From contig NZ_CP109104.1 of the NCBI RefSeq assembly GCF_035917675.1, positions 2,976,001 to 3,040,000 of the forward strand: 64,000 nucleotides of DNA, in the 5' to 3' direction. The notes under the pieces were generated by a model. The model was not told the DNA's origin and did no database searches. It was given only the letters and a program-made list of their open reading frames with translations. Both the position numbers and the translations under genes were made by a program. Source of the stretch: Streptomyces sp. NBC_01775 (lineage in GTDB: Bacteria; Actinomycetota; Actinomycetes; Streptomycetales; Streptomycetaceae). Positions 25,385 to 34,633 of the stretch are shown one piece after another; the first letter of the stretch is position 1, and each line of letters begins with the position of its first letter.

Positions 25385-26443
25385 ATGATCGAGCTGCGGG
25401 ACCTGACCAAAAGGTACGGCGAGAAGACCGCCGTCGACGGTCTCAGCTTCACCGTGCACCCGGGCATCGTCACGGGCTTCCTGGGGCCGAACGGCGCCGG
25501 CAAGTCGACGACCATGCGCATGGTGCTGGGGCTCGACGCGCCGACCCACGGGCACGTGCGGATCGACGGCCAGCCCTACGACCATACGCGTGAACCCCTG
25601 CACAGCGTCGGCGCGCTCCTGGAGGCGAAGGGCGTCCATCCCGGCCGCACGGCCTACAACCACCTGCTGTGCATGGCGCAGTCCAACGGCATCCCCGAGC
25701 GCCGGGTCGGCGAAGTGCTGGAGATGGTGGGGCTCCAGGATGTGGCGCGCAAGCGGCCGAAGGGCTTCTCGCTGGGCATGGGCCAGCGGCTCGGCATCGC
25801 CGGGGCGCTGCTGGGCGACCCGCGGATCCTGATGTTCGACGAGCCGGTCAACGGCCTCGACCCCGAGGGCATCCACTGGATCCGCACACTCATGCAGCAC
25901 CTGGCACGTGAAGGCCGCACGGTGTTCGTCTCCAGTCACCTGATGAGCGAAATGGCGCAGACCGCACAGCATTTGGTCGTCATCGGGCAGGGCAGGCTGC
26001 TGGCCGACACCTCGATGTCGCAGTTCATCTCCGAGAACTCACGCACCCACGTACGCATCCGCACGCCGGAGCCCGAGCGGCTCCAGGACGTGCTGACCGC
26101 CGAGGGTCTGCGGCCGGTGGCCGGTCACGAGGGGGCACTGGAGGTCGAGGACGGGGACGCGGCACGTATCGGCGAACTGGCGGCCTCGCACGGGGTGGTG
26201 CTCCACGAGCTGAGTCCGCAGCGCGCCTCGCTGGAGGAGGCGTTCATGCGACTGACCGCACAGAGCGTCGAATACCACGCCTTCGCTCCCCCCGACAACG
26301 ACAGCGCCACTCCCGGGGGCGGCCCTGCCGGACCCTCGGGTCCCGGCGGTCCTGCCGGCCCTTCGGGTTCTGCCGGTCCTTCGGGTCCCGCCGAGGGCGG
26401 GCCCGGCTGGGGGCAGAGCTGGAAGAAGGGGGGTCAGGGATGA
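25385..26443 (+). CDS. ABC transporter ATP-binding protein with Gly/Pro-rich tail
   Basis: This 352-aa ATPase has Walker A GPNGAGKST (34-42), signature SLGMGQRL (129-136) and Walker B LMFDEP (Asp152, Glu153), so it is competent. The C-terminus after about residue 300 is a collagen-like GPAGPSGPGGPAGPSG stretch. The permease starts inside its stop (ATGA, 4-nt overlap). Relatives are drug- or peptide-exporting or self-resistance ABC transporters of the DrrA/bacitracin type; the substrate is unknown. The next gene pair is a close paralogue. Confidence 0.92.
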   Translation: MIELRDLTKRYGEKTAVDGLSFTVHPGIVTGFLGPNGAGKSTTMRMVLGLDAPTHGHVRIDGQPYDHTREPLHSVGALLEAKGVHPGRTAYNHLLCMAQSNGIPERRVGEVLEMVGLQDVARKRPKGFSLGMGQRLGIAGALLGDPRILMFDEPVNGLDPEGIHWIRTLMQHLAREGRTVFVSSHLMSEMAQTAQHLVVIGQGRLLADTSMSQFISENSRTHVRIRTPEPERLQDVLTAEGLRPVAGHEGALEVEDGDAARIGELAASHGVVLHELSPQRASLEEAFMRLTAQSVEYHAFAPPDNDSATPGGGPAGPSGPGGPAGPSGSAGPSGPAEGGPGWGQSWKKGGQG

Positions 26444-27210
26444 CCCACACGATGCGCGTGCTGAAGTCCGAGTGGACGAAGGTCCGTTCCGTACGGTCCA
26501 CCCTGTGGACGCTGGCCACCGCCGTGATCGTCACAGTCGGACTGGGCGCCCTGATCTGCGCGCTGACCAAGTCCAGCTTCGGCGACATGTCGGCGGCCGA
26601 CCGGAGCACGTTCGACGCGACATACGTCAGCTTCGCCGGCACGGGGCTGGGCCAGCTCGCGATGATCGCGTTCGGAGTCATGGTCGTCTCGGCCGAGTAC
26701 AGCACCGGCATGATCCGCAACTCCCTGGCCGCCGTGCCACAGCGCAGCACGTTCCTGTGGTGCAAGGTGCTGGTGGTGGGACCGTTGGTGCTGGTCATCG
26801 GCATGATCACCAGCTTCGCCACATTCTTCCTCGGCCAGGCGCTGCTCGGCTCGCACGGCGTGGGGATCGGCGACACCGGAGTCCTGCGCGCGGTGATCGG
26901 CGGCGGGATCTACATGGCGCTGATCTCGCTCTTCTCCGTCGGCATCACCTTTGTGCTGCGCAGCCCTCTGCTGGCCTTCGCCATCCTCATGCCGTGGTTC
27001 TTCCTGGTCTCCAACATCCTGGGCCAGGTCGACGCGACGAAGAAGGTCGCCGAGTACCTCCCCGACCAGGCGGGCACCGCCGTGATGTCGGTGGTGCCCG
27101 AGACACTCGACCGCCCCTACGGGCCCTGGGAAGGGCTCCTGATCATGGCAGCGTGGACCGCCGCCGCACTGATCGCCGGCTTCATCGTCCTCAAGAAGCG
27201 CGACGCCTGA
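26440..27210 (+). CDS. ABC-2 type transporter permease
   Basis: This 256-aa membrane protein has about six hydrophobic segments and the conserved N-terminal LKSEWTKVRSVRSTLWTL typical of ABC-2 permeases paired with such ATPases. The start overlaps the ATPase stop by 4 nt. It exports an unknown substrate, using the ATPase at 25385-26443. It ends with a short LKKRDA tail. Confidence 0.9.
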   Translation: MTHTMRVLKSEWTKVRSVRSTLWTLATAVIVTVGLGALICALTKSSFGDMSAADRSTFDATYVSFAGTGLGQLAMIAFGVMVVSAEYSTGMIRNSLAAVPQRSTFLWCKVLVVGPLVLVIGMITSFATFFLGQALLGSHGVGIGDTGVLRAVIGGGIYMALISLFSVGITFVLRSPLLAFAILMPWFFLVSNILGQVDATKKVAEYLPDQAGTAVMSVVPETLDRPYGPWEGLLIMAAWTAAALIAGFIVLKKRDA

Positions 27211-27311
27211 GCCCCCTGGGGGGCGGCCCGAGGGAACCAATTCCCGGCCTCGTACCCTCATAGGCCGTGTCGGGGGGCCAACGAGCCCCGAACTGCTTCC
27301 AGGGGCAAAGG

Positions 27312-28625
27312 ATGATCGAGGCGTACGGCCTGACGAAGCGCTACGGCGCCAAGACGGCCGTCTACAACCTGTCCTTCCAGGTACGGCCGGGGGCCGTGAC
27401 CGGATTCCTGGGGCCCAACGGCTCCGGGAAATCGACCACCATGCGGATGATCCTCGGGCTGGATGCGCCCACCTCGGGCCAGGTCACGGTAGGCGGGCAC
27501 GCCTTCAGAGGACTCCCCAACGCACCCCGTCAGGTGGGTGCCCTGCTCGACGCGAAGGCCGTGCACGGCGGACGGAGCGCCCGCAACCATCTGCTCTCGC
27601 TCGCCCAGCTGTCCGGCATCCCCGCCCGCCGGGTCGATGAGGTGCTGTCCGTCGTCGGGCTCCAGGAGGTCGGCAAGCGCCGCTCGAAGGGCTTCTCGCT
27701 CGGCATGGGCCAACGGCTGGGTATCGCGGCGGCCCTGCTGGGCGACCCGCAGGTGCTGCTGTTCGACGAGCCGGTCAACGGGCTCGACCCCGAGGGCATC
27801 CTGTGGGTGCGCAACTTGATGAAGCAGCTCGCGAGCGAGGGCCGCACGGTGTTCGTCTCCAGCCACTTGATGAGCGAGATGGCGCAGACCGCCGACCATC
27901 TGATCGTGATCGGGCGCGGACAGCTGATGGCGGACATGTCCGTCAAGGAGTTCATCGAGCGCAACTCCGTGGGCTTCGCCCGGGTACGCACTCCCGATAC
28001 CGCGCCCGAAGAGCGCGAGAAGCTGGCCTCGGCACTCGTGGAGGCGGGCGGCCAGGCACAGCCCGAGGAGGACGGCGCGCTGCGCGTCACCGGGCTCGCG
28101 CTGCCGCGCATCAGCGACCTGGCGCACGAGGCCGACGTGCGGCTGTGGGAACTCTCGCCCCACCAGGCCTCGCTGGAAGAGGCGTACATGCGGCTCACCC
28201 AGAGCTCGGTCGACTACCGCTCGACGGCCGACGCCCGCGCGGGACTCCAACAGCCGGCCCCCCAGGGAGGCATGCCCGTCCAGCCCGGCCACCCCGGCCA
28301 GCAGATACCGCCGGGCACTGGAGGACCCGGGGCGCCGGCAGGGCCCGGGATGCCCGCCGGTCCGGGTGGGCCCGGGATGCCCGCCGGTCCGGGTGGGCCC
28401 GGGATGCCCGGCGCACCCGGTGGCTGGGCTCCGCCGCAGCAGCCGGGGCCGAACCCGTACGCCGCCCAGGCCCCGGCGGATCAGGTGCCCCCGGCGCAGC
28501 AGGCAAGGGCCTTCCAGAGCCCGCCGCCCCAGGCCCCACCCGCACCCCCGTCCGCCGCACCGGCACCGCCCGCCGCACCCGCACCCGCCCCCACTTTCAC
28601 CAAGCCCGAAGGCGAGGACGCCTGA
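27312..28625 (+). CDS. ABC transporter ATP-binding protein with long Gly/Pro-rich collagen-like tail
   Basis: This 437-aa paralogue of the 352-aa ATPase has Walker A GPNGSGKST (34-42), signature SLGMGQRL (129-136) and Walker B FDEP with Asp152-Glu153. After about residue 310 comes a 120-residue Pro/Gly/Ala tail with repeated GPGMPAGPGG (27-bp DNA repeats at 28341-28394). The ATG at 27312 follows AGGGGCAAAGG. Its stop overlaps the permease start by one base. The tail is probably disordered and may mediate contacts. Confidence 0.92.
   Translation: MIEAYGLTKRYGAKTAVYNLSFQVRPGAVTGFLGPNGSGKSTTMRMILGLDAPTSGQVTVGGHAFRGLPNAPRQVGALLDAKAVHGGRSARNHLLSLAQLSGIPARRVDEVLSVVGLQEVGKRRSKGFSLGMGQRLGIAAALLGDPQVLLFDEPVNGLDPEGILWVRNLMKQLASEGRTVFVSSHLMSEMAQTADHLIVIGRGQLMADMSVKEFIERNSVGFARVRTPDTAPEEREKLASALVEAGGQAQPEEDGALRVTGLALPRISDLAHEADVRLWELSPHQASLEEAYMRLTQSSVDYRSTADARAGLQQPAPQGGMPVQPGHPGQQIPPGTGGPGAPAGPGMPAGPGGPGMPAGPGGPGMPGAPGGWAPPQQPGPNPYAAQAPADQVPPAQQARAFQSPPPQAPPAPPSAAPAPPAAPAPAPTFTKPEGEDA
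28341..28414 (+). repeat. 27-bp tandem repeat encoding GPGMPAGPG
   Basis: Two exact 27-bp units (28341-28367, 28368-28394) and a third partial unit encode a nine-residue collagen-like repeat in the ABC ATPase tail. Confidence 0.8.
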
Positions 28626-29548
28626 TGACCACCCAGCAGCACGACGGCCAGGTCCAGGCACCGGTTCCGCCGCAGCAGCAGGCCAACTGGGCGGGCGGCG
28701 GCTCATACACCTCGCCCATCCCGCTGACGCACACCCACCTCGGGCACGCCATCGCCTCGGAGTGGACGAAGATCCGCTCGGTTCGCTCGACGATGTGGAC
28801 TCTGGGCGCGATGTTCGCCCTCGTCGTCGGCATCGGCCTGCTGACGGCGGTGGGGCTCAGCGGCCAGACCTACGTCGGTATGCCCCTGCTCGCCCCCGGC
28901 CTCTTCGGTCTCATGCTGGGCCAGATCTGCGTGATCACTCTCGGCGTGCTCGTCATCACCTCCGAATACGGCACGGGCATGATCCGTACGACCCTCACCG
29001 CCTGCCCCCAGCGCGGGCGGGTGCTGCTGGCCAAGGCGCTGATCTTCTTCGCGCTGGCCTTCGTGATGACCACGCTGGCCTGCACCCTGACCGCGCTGAT
29101 CAACTCGGCGCTGCTCAGCGACCAGACGCGTCCCTCGTATGGGTCGGCCGAGGCCCTCGAAGGCTCCTTCGAAGGGGGGAAGATCGTCGCTGACAGCGGC
29201 GAGTGGCTGGGCGCGACGCTGGGTGCGGGCCTCTACGTGGCGCTGCTGGGGCTGCTCTCGCTCGCAGTGGGCGCCCTGCTGCGGCACTCGGCGGGCGCGA
29301 TCACCACGATGATGGGCGTCGTGCTGCTGCCGCTGGTGATGGCCCTGTTCATGGTGGGCGAGGCTCTCAAGGACGTGCGCGAGACGCTCCTGGAGTACTC
29401 CCCCCTCAACGGACTCGCCTCCCTCTACCGCATTCCCATGTCGGAGGACCAGGACGCCACCGGCTGGCCGCTGCTGGGCGGGCTGGCCGCTGTCACGCTC
29501 GTGGCCCTCGTCGTGGCGTACGCGCTGCTCAACAAGCGGGACGTGTAA
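28625..29548 (+). CDS. ABC-2 type transporter permease (second pair)
   Basis: This 307-aa permease has a Gln/Pro-rich cytoplasmic N-terminus (about 1-40), then EWTKIRSVRSTMWTL and about six membrane segments. It is paralogous to the permease at 26440-27210. The ATG overlaps the ATPase stop by one base (TGATG). Both pairs probably arose by duplication. The substrate is unknown. Confidence 0.9.
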   Translation: MTTQQHDGQVQAPVPPQQQANWAGGGSYTSPIPLTHTHLGHAIASEWTKIRSVRSTMWTLGAMFALVVGIGLLTAVGLSGQTYVGMPLLAPGLFGLMLGQICVITLGVLVITSEYGTGMIRTTLTACPQRGRVLLAKALIFFALAFVMTTLACTLTALINSALLSDQTRPSYGSAEALEGSFEGGKIVADSGEWLGATLGAGLYVALLGLLSLAVGALLRHSAGAITTMMGVVLLPLVMALFMVGEALKDVRETLLEYSPLNGLASLYRIPMSEDQDATGWPLLGGLAAVTLVALVVAYALLNKRDV

Positions 29549-29575
29549 CTCTCACCCGCCGATATGAGCCCGCCG

Positions 29576-29938
29576 TCAGTAGCGCGGTGCATTCCGGGAC
29601 CGCTGGAGTCGGACGCTCCGGCGGTCCCGTGCGTTCCAGCAGGCACGGTGCCAGTGCCTTCGGTCATCCACATCCCCCTGGCTCGGCCAGGCCACCACAT
29701 GCGGCACACCCGGCGGAATCTCCTGGTCACATCCCGGACAGCGGTAATGCTTCGTCGCCGCGCCGCCGCTTATCTGGCGGACCGACCACTCCTCCCCCCG
29801 CCAGTTCTCGGTGCGCTCCAGGCCGTAGCGCTCCCCGGCATCTCCCTCCTCCTCACCTCGCCGCGTCGCCGAAGCGAAGCGTGCGGCCTTGGCCGAATGG
29901 GCGGCACCGCCACGGGAGCGGTTACGTCGCGGGGACAC
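29576..29938 (-). CDS. Small protein with CxxC-HxxC zinc-finger-like motif
   Basis: This 120-aa protein starts at GTG with GAGGT seven nt upstream. A basic disordered N-terminus (about 1-40) is followed by HYRCPGCDQEIPPGVPHVV and HWHRACW, giving Cys67, Cys70, His97 and Cys100 as a likely zinc site of the treble-clef kind. It is a conserved Streptomyces protein sometimes annotated as ATP/GTP-binding, for which no P-loop is visible. A basic C-terminus (RRSVRLQRSRNAPRY) suggests nucleic-acid contact. It stands alone between convergent and divergent neighbours. Confidence 0.75.
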   Translation of the reverse strand: MSPRRNRSRGGAAHSAKAARFASATRRGEEEGDAGERYGLERTENWRGEEWSVRQISGGAATKHYRCPGCDQEIPPGVPHVVAWPSQGDVDDRRHWHRACWNARDRRSVRLQRSRNAPRY

Positions 29939-30193
29939 TGGGGCACCTCGGGGGTCGACGGACGAAGGGCAAACGGCCGGCGGGGGCCGTGCTGTATCCA
30001 GCCTACGCACGCGGGCGCGGCGGCCCCTTGCTCATCCACAGCCGAGGGGGGATTGGCGTTCATCGGATGAATGGCATGCCGAGCCGTGCCCTTGTCACGT
30101 GTCGGACGTTATTGCTGGATGGGGCGCCGAGTCGACAAGCACGTCGGCCCGGCCCCGGAGCGGTCGCGCGGGTGGTCACAAGGGCGGTGTGGA

Positions 30194-31258
30194 ATGCGAG
30201 TTGGAGCTTTTGTCCTAGGGGCCCAGTTCCCGGGCCAGGGGCAGGGCGAGGCACTGGAGCGGGCGGTACGCGCCGCTGAGGCGGCCGAGGAGTCCGGTCT
30301 CGACGCCGTCTGGCTGGCCGAGCACCACTTCGTGCCGTACGGAGTGTGCCCCTCGGCGGTGACCCTCGCGGCGCTGCTGCTGGGGCGCACACGGCGGATC
30401 AGCGTCGGCACGGCCGTCACCGTGCTGCCCAACGCGCACCCGGTCGCGCTCGGCGAGCAGACCGCGCTGCTCCACCTGCTCTCCAAGGGCCGCTTCACTC
30501 TCGGCATCGGCAGGGGCGGTCCGTGGGTGGATCTGGAGGTCTTCGGCGGCGGCCTCGCCGCGTTCGAAAAGGGCTTCCCCGAGGCGTTGGACCTGCTGCT
30601 GCGCTGGCTGCGCGAGGCCCGGGTGGGCGCCGACGGTGAGCGGTACCGCTTCCGCCCGGTCTCCGTGGTGCCACGCCCGGAATGTGCGCTCGACGCACCC
30701 GCCCCCGGCGGCTCCGCGGACGACGGGAGCGCCACCCCTCGCGTCGTGGTGGCCTGCACCTCCCCCGGCACGGTGCGGCTCGCCGCGGCGCGCTGTTTGC
30801 CGATGCTGCTCGGCATGCACTCCGGAGACGAGGAGAAGGCCGAGATGGCCGCCATGTGGCGGCGCGAGGCGCTGGCCGGCGGCCACGGCGCGGAGGCGGT
30901 GGACGCGGCGGCTGCCTGGCACGTGTCGGCCGGCGTCGTCCAGGTGGGCGACTCACACGGTGAGGCGCGGGAGGCCCTGACGAAGGCGATGCCCGGCTGG
31001 CTGCGCGAGGGGCTGGGCGCCCATGTGACTGTCGACGGGCGTGAGCGCCGGATGCGCGACCCCCTCGGCTACACCGAGCTGCTGTGCGAGCTGCACCCGG
31101 TGGGCGCGCCCCAGCTGTGTGCGGACCGGCTCGCGGCGACCTCGGAGCGCACCGGAATCAGCCGCTTCGCCCTGCTGGTCGAGGGCACAGGCGATCTGGA
31201 CAGTACGGAGCGCAACATCCAGCGGCTGGGCGAGGAGGTCCTGCCGCTGCTCGGGTAA
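30194..31258 (+). CDS. LLM-class flavin-dependent monooxygenase
   Basis: This 354-aa luciferase-like TIM-barrel protein shows conserved ESGLDAVWLAEHHFVPYG, TAVTVLPNAHPVALGEQTA and GRFTLGIGRGGPWVDLEVF motifs. Such enzymes use FMNH2 or F420 on varied substrates; the substrate here is not inferable. The ATG at 30194 gives the usual MRVGAFVLGAQFPGQ start and removes an unsupported 41-residue extension. A 14-bp terminator hairpin follows directly. Confidence 0.88.
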   Translation: MRVGAFVLGAQFPGQGQGEALERAVRAAEAAEESGLDAVWLAEHHFVPYGVCPSAVTLAALLLGRTRRISVGTAVTVLPNAHPVALGEQTALLHLLSKGRFTLGIGRGGPWVDLEVFGGGLAAFEKGFPEALDLLLRWLREARVGADGERYRFRPVSVVPRPECALDAPAPGGSADDGSATPRVVVACTSPGTVRLAAARCLPMLLGMHSGDEEKAEMAAMWRREALAGGHGAEAVDAAAAWHVSAGVVQVGDSHGEAREALTKAMPGWLREGLGAHVTVDGRERRMRDPLGYTELLCELHPVGAPQLCADRLAATSERTGISRFALLVEGTGDLDSTERNIQRLGEEVLPLLG

Positions 31259-31261
31259 GGC

Positions 31262-31295
31262 CCGTTGCGACGGTGAGGACCCACCGTCGCAACGG
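31262..31295. terminator. Bidirectional 14-bp hairpin terminator
   Basis: CCGTTGCGACGGTG (31262-31275) pairs perfectly with 31282-31295 around a 6-nt loop. It separates the LLM gene from the convergent 131-aa gene. Confidence 0.85.
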
Positions 31296-31317
31296 CGCAT
31301 AGCGGAAAAGCGCGGTC

Positions 31318-31710
31318 TTAGCAGTCCCGTAGCTCCGGAGACTGGTTGAGCAGTTGGCCCCTGATAGAGGTGAAGCGGGCGAGCCGCTCGTCAACCGACG
31401 GGTCGATTGGGAAAACAGCGACCCGATGGCAGTTCTGGAACGCGAGACGCACACCGAAGTGCCGCTCCAGCGCGCCCCGGATCGCATCACTCGCCAGTGC
31501 GCGAAGCAGTTGTCCTCGGTGCTGCTCATCCGGCGGCGGCGTCTGGTTGTCGGCGAACTCGCCGCCGTCCACCTTCAACTGCGCGACCAGTGAGCTGACC
31601 ATCTCCCAGGCGTACGGGAGAGAAGTGCGGACGCAGTCGACAAACGCCGCCTCATCCACCTCGCCACGCTCTGCCTGATCCAGAAGCGCAGGTGGGACGT
31701 CGAGCGACAT
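31318..31710 (-). CDS. Small conserved protein (SCO5389-like family)
   Basis: This 131-aa soluble, mostly helical protein starts at ATG 31710 with GAGGAG five nt upstream. I recognise it as the conserved streptomycete family next to nucS; the function is unknown. Conserved-looking features are YAWEMVSSLVAQLK, a DEQHRGQLLRALAS helix, and FGVRLAFQNCHRVAVF. It is divergent from nucS, and the 219-bp gap may hold both promoters. Confidence 0.72.
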   Translation of the reverse strand: MSLDVPPALLDQAERGEVDEAAFVDCVRTSLPYAWEMVSSLVAQLKVDGGEFADNQTPPPDEQHRGQLLRALASDAIRGALERHFGVRLAFQNCHRVAVFPIDPSVDERLARFTSIRGQLLNQSPELRDC

Positions 31711-31929
31711 GGGTTCTCCTCTCACGGACCCGGCCCGGAGGCCGGGGTCTCTTGGGGTGATGGGACATCACCGCGTAGTCGCGCAACCCCGTACGGCAAC
31801 GTCCCTCCCTCAAGGTAAGGCCCGCAGACCGCGGACAGCATGAGAATGGGAATACTCGCGCCACTGTCGAACGGGCCCATCAAGGGGCGAATCGCGCGGA
31901 GCACCGCGCGTCAAGTAGCGTGACCGACC

Positions 31930-32592
31930 ATGCGTCTCGTCATCGCCCGCTGTTCTGTCGACTACGCCGGCAGGCTCACCGCGCACCTCCCGTCCGCCCC
32001 CCGGCTCATCCTGGTGAAGGCCGACGGATCTGTCTCCGTCCATGCCGACGACCGTGCGTACAAGCCTCTCAACTGGATGTCTCCGCCATGCACTCTCAAA
32101 GAGGGGGACGACCAGCGCTGGACGGTGGAGAACAAGGCCGGCGAGAAGCTCATCATCACGATGGAGGAGATCCTCCACGATTCCTCGCATGAACTCGGTG
32201 TCGATCCCGGGCTGATCAAGGATGGCGTGGAAGCACACCTGCAAGAGCTCCTCGCTGACCGAATGGAGACCCTGGGGGAAGGCTGGACGCTGATCCGGCG
32301 CGAGTTCCCCACCGCCATCGGACCCGTCGACATCCTGTGCCGGGACGCGGACGGCGTCACGGTCGCCATCGAGATCAAGCGGCGCGGCGAGATCGACGGC
32401 GTCGAGCAGCTCACCCGCTATCTGGAGCTGCTCAACCGCGACCCCCATCTCGCGCCGGTCAAGGGCGTGTTCGCGGCACAGGAGATCAAACCGCAGGCCC
32501 GCGTGCTGGCCACCGACCGGGGCATCGACTGCGTCACGCTCGACTACGACGCGCTGCGCGGCATCGAGGACGACAAGCTCCGGCTGTTCTGA
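31930..32592 (+). CDS. nucS: Mismatch-specific endonuclease NucS/EndoMS
   Basis: This 220-aa protein has an N-terminal DNA-binding domain and a RecB-like nuclease domain with Asp134 (GPVDILC), Glu148 and Lys150 (AIEIKRRG) as the D-ExK catalytic residues, plus Gln160 in VEQLTRY. The C-terminal DDKLRLF resembles a beta-clamp binding motif. NucS replaces MutS/MutL mismatch repair in actinobacteria by cutting both strands at mismatches. Start and length agree with the family. Confidence 0.96.
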   Translation: MRLVIARCSVDYAGRLTAHLPSAPRLILVKADGSVSVHADDRAYKPLNWMSPPCTLKEGDDQRWTVENKAGEKLIITMEEILHDSSHELGVDPGLIKDGVEAHLQELLADRMETLGEGWTLIRREFPTAIGPVDILCRDADGVTVAIEIKRRGEIDGVEQLTRYLELLNRDPHLAPVKGVFAAQEIKPQARVLATDRGIDCVTLDYDALRGIEDDKLRLF

Positions 32593-32653
32593 GCCCCTCG
32601 CGCGCCTCGCGGCGCAGCACTCGTACCCTGCGGGGCCCGCGACTGGACGCCGG

Positions 32654-33313
32654 TCAGCCGAGGATGCCGCGGCTGTAGCCCACGGCGACCGCTGCGGCTC
32701 TGTCGTTCACGCCGAGCTTGGCGTAGAGGTGGGTGAGGTGCGTCTTGACGGTGGCCTCGCTGATGAACAGGGTGCGGGCGATCTCGCGGTTGGGCGTGCC
32801 TTTGGCCACCAGCTCAAGCACCTCGCGCTCCCGGGCACTGAGCGCCTGGCGCTCGTGCTCGGGCCGGGGGTCGCGCACCCGGTCGACCAGCCGCGAGGCC
32901 ACCGCGGGTGAGAGCACCGTCCTGCCCGCCGCCACGTCCCGTACCGCCGTGAACAGCTCTTCCCGCAGGGCGTCCTTGAGCAGATAGCCGCTGGCGCCGG
33001 CCTCGATGGCCGGGAGGGTGTCGGCGTCGGTGTCGTAGGTGGTCAGTACCAGCACCTTGCAGCGAAGGCCCCGGCGGACGATCTCGGTGATGGCGGCCAC
33101 TCCCCCGCCGCCCGGCATCCGCAGGTCCATCAGCACGATGTCCGGGCTCAGCTGCTCGGCCAGCTCGACCCCCCGCTCGCCGTTCCCGGCCTCACCCAGC
33201 ACCTCGAAGCCGGGTTCGTCCGTGAGCATCCCGCGCAGCCCGTCCCGGACTACCGGATGGTCGTCGACGATGAGCAGGGTGATCGGCGTCCTGTCGCACA
33301 GCTGGTCAGTCAT
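32654..33313 (-). CDS. NarL/FixJ-family response regulator
   Basis: This 219-aa protein has a receiver domain with Asp63 (VLMDLRMPG) and a LuxR-type helix-turn-helix (SAREREVLELVAKGTPNREIA; SEATVKTHLTHLYAKL). The ATG at 33313 overlaps the kinase gene end by 8 nt, so the kinase (33306-34568) is its partner. Downstream of an ABC exporter operon on the same strand, it probably tunes export or a stress response. The longer in-frame extension is shadow of the kinase. Confidence 0.93.
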   Translation of the reverse strand: MTDQLCDRTPITLLIVDDHPVVRDGLRGMLTDEPGFEVLGEAGNGERGVELAEQLSPDIVLMDLRMPGGGGVAAITEIVRRGLRCKVLVLTTYDTDADTLPAIEAGASGYLLKDALREELFTAVRDVAAGRTVLSPAVASRLVDRVRDPRPEHERQALSAREREVLELVAKGTPNREIARTLFISEATVKTHLTHLYAKLGVNDRAAAVAVGYSRGILG

Positions 33314-34568
33314 GGCGGACCAACGGTACGCGAGCCGAGACCGCTGTCCCCCCGCCCGGCTCCGTCTCGATATCGACTCTCCCCGCGAGGCGTTCGGCGC
33401 GGGAGCGCATCCCGCCGAGCCCGAATCCGCCGCCTCCCCTGGTGGGACGTGAGGGAGGACAGTGGGGATCGAACCCCCTGCCGTCGTCGCGGACATCCAG
33501 GGTGACCTCGTCTCCCATGTAGGAGAGGGTGACCCCGGCGCGGGTGGCACCGGCGTGCCGGTCGACATTGGTGAGGGCTTCTTGCGCTATGCGCAGCAAG
33601 GTGGCCTCCACCTCGCTGTGCAGCGGTTCGGGGGTGCCGGTGAGGGTGAATCCCGCGTGGACGCCCGAGGAGCGGGACCACTCGGAGGTGGTCTTCTCCA
33701 ACGCCGTCGGCAGCGCGTCGTGCTCCAGCTCGCTGGGGGCGAGATTCTGCACGGAACGACGGGCCTGGGCAAGGCTCTGGCGGGCCAGCCCGGCGGCAAG
33801 GTCGATGGGGGCGCACGCCTCTGGCCCGGCCTTGCCGGAGGCGACCTGGAGCTGGGCGATGATGCCCGCCAGGCCCTGGGCGATGGTGTCGTGGATCTCG
33901 GCCGCCAGCCTGCGCCGCTCATCGCTGACCCCGGCCTCACGGGCCTGAACAAGGAGCTGGGCGTGGAGGCCGGCGTTCTCCTCCAGGGCCTGCGCCAGGC
34001 GGGAGTTGGCGCGCTCCAGCTCCGCGATGGTGGCCTCGTTGGCGCGGACGTTATCGGCCTCCTGCTCCCCCAGCCGCGCGAAGAACAGGACCAGGGCGGC
34101 GTTGAGGAGGTACAGAACACCGAACGCCGTCCAGCTCTCCATCGAGGTCGGGGGCAGCCCTCCCGCCTCGGCGCCGGCCATGGCCCCCGCATTCACCAGC
34201 AGCCCCAGCCGCACCCAGCGCTTCGGGAGCCAGTGCCCGGAGTCGAAATAGCCGAGCACCGCGTATATGGAGAAGAAGGGGTTGAGCAACGTCAGGGTGA
34301 TGGCGCTCAGGGTGCGTACGCAGTAGTAGGTGACAGCCTTGGGCGAGCCGGCCCCTGGGGAAGCCCGCATTGCCCTGCCCCACCACAGATGGAGCAGAAG
34401 GGCAGCGCCCAGCAGGGAGGCTGCGGCCACGTTCTCGCCCGGCGTCATCAGCTCGGCGCTGGTGGCCACGGCCATGAGCGTGCTCAGCCCCAGCAGCCCG
34501 TAGGGCCCCCAGCGGAAGAAGCGCTCCCAGCCTTTGCGCAGGGCCTCGGCCCCCTCTTCACCTCCCAT
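33306..34568 (-). CDS. NarL-partner sensor histidine kinase
   Basis: This 420-aa kinase has about four to five hydrophobic segments in residues 20-165, a coiled coil (about 168-210), HisKA_3 dimerisation with His226 (AAEIHDTIAQGLAG), and HATPase with DVRDDGRGFDP and GGFGLGGMRSRAERL. It is of the DesK/NarX type. The ATG at 34568 is chosen because AGGGGAGG lies 8 nt upstream; ATG at 34595 is an alternative. It follows the ABC permease by 65 bp and couples to the response regulator. Confidence 0.92.
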   Translation of the reverse strand: MGGEEGAEALRKGWERFFRWGPYGLLGLSTLMAVATSAELMTPGENVAAASLLGAALLLHLWWGRAMRASPGAGSPKAVTYYCVRTLSAITLTLLNPFFSIYAVLGYFDSGHWLPKRWVRLGLLVNAGAMAGAEAGGLPPTSMESWTAFGVLYLLNAALVLFFARLGEQEADNVRANEATIAELERANSRLAQALEENAGLHAQLLVQAREAGVSDERRRLAAEIHDTIAQGLAGIIAQLQVASGKAGPEACAPIDLAAGLARQSLAQARRSVQNLAPSELEHDALPTALEKTTSEWSRSSGVHAGFTLTGTPEPLHSEVEATLLRIAQEALTNVDRHAGATRAGVTLSYMGDEVTLDVRDDGRGFDPHCPPSRPTRGGGGFGLGGMRSRAERLAGRVDIETEPGGGTAVSARVPLVRHD

Positions 34569-34633
34569 GGGCACATCCTCCCCTTTGGTCCGCATGCCTT
34601 CCACGCCCCCTGCTCCCGTCCCCAGCCCTGGGT

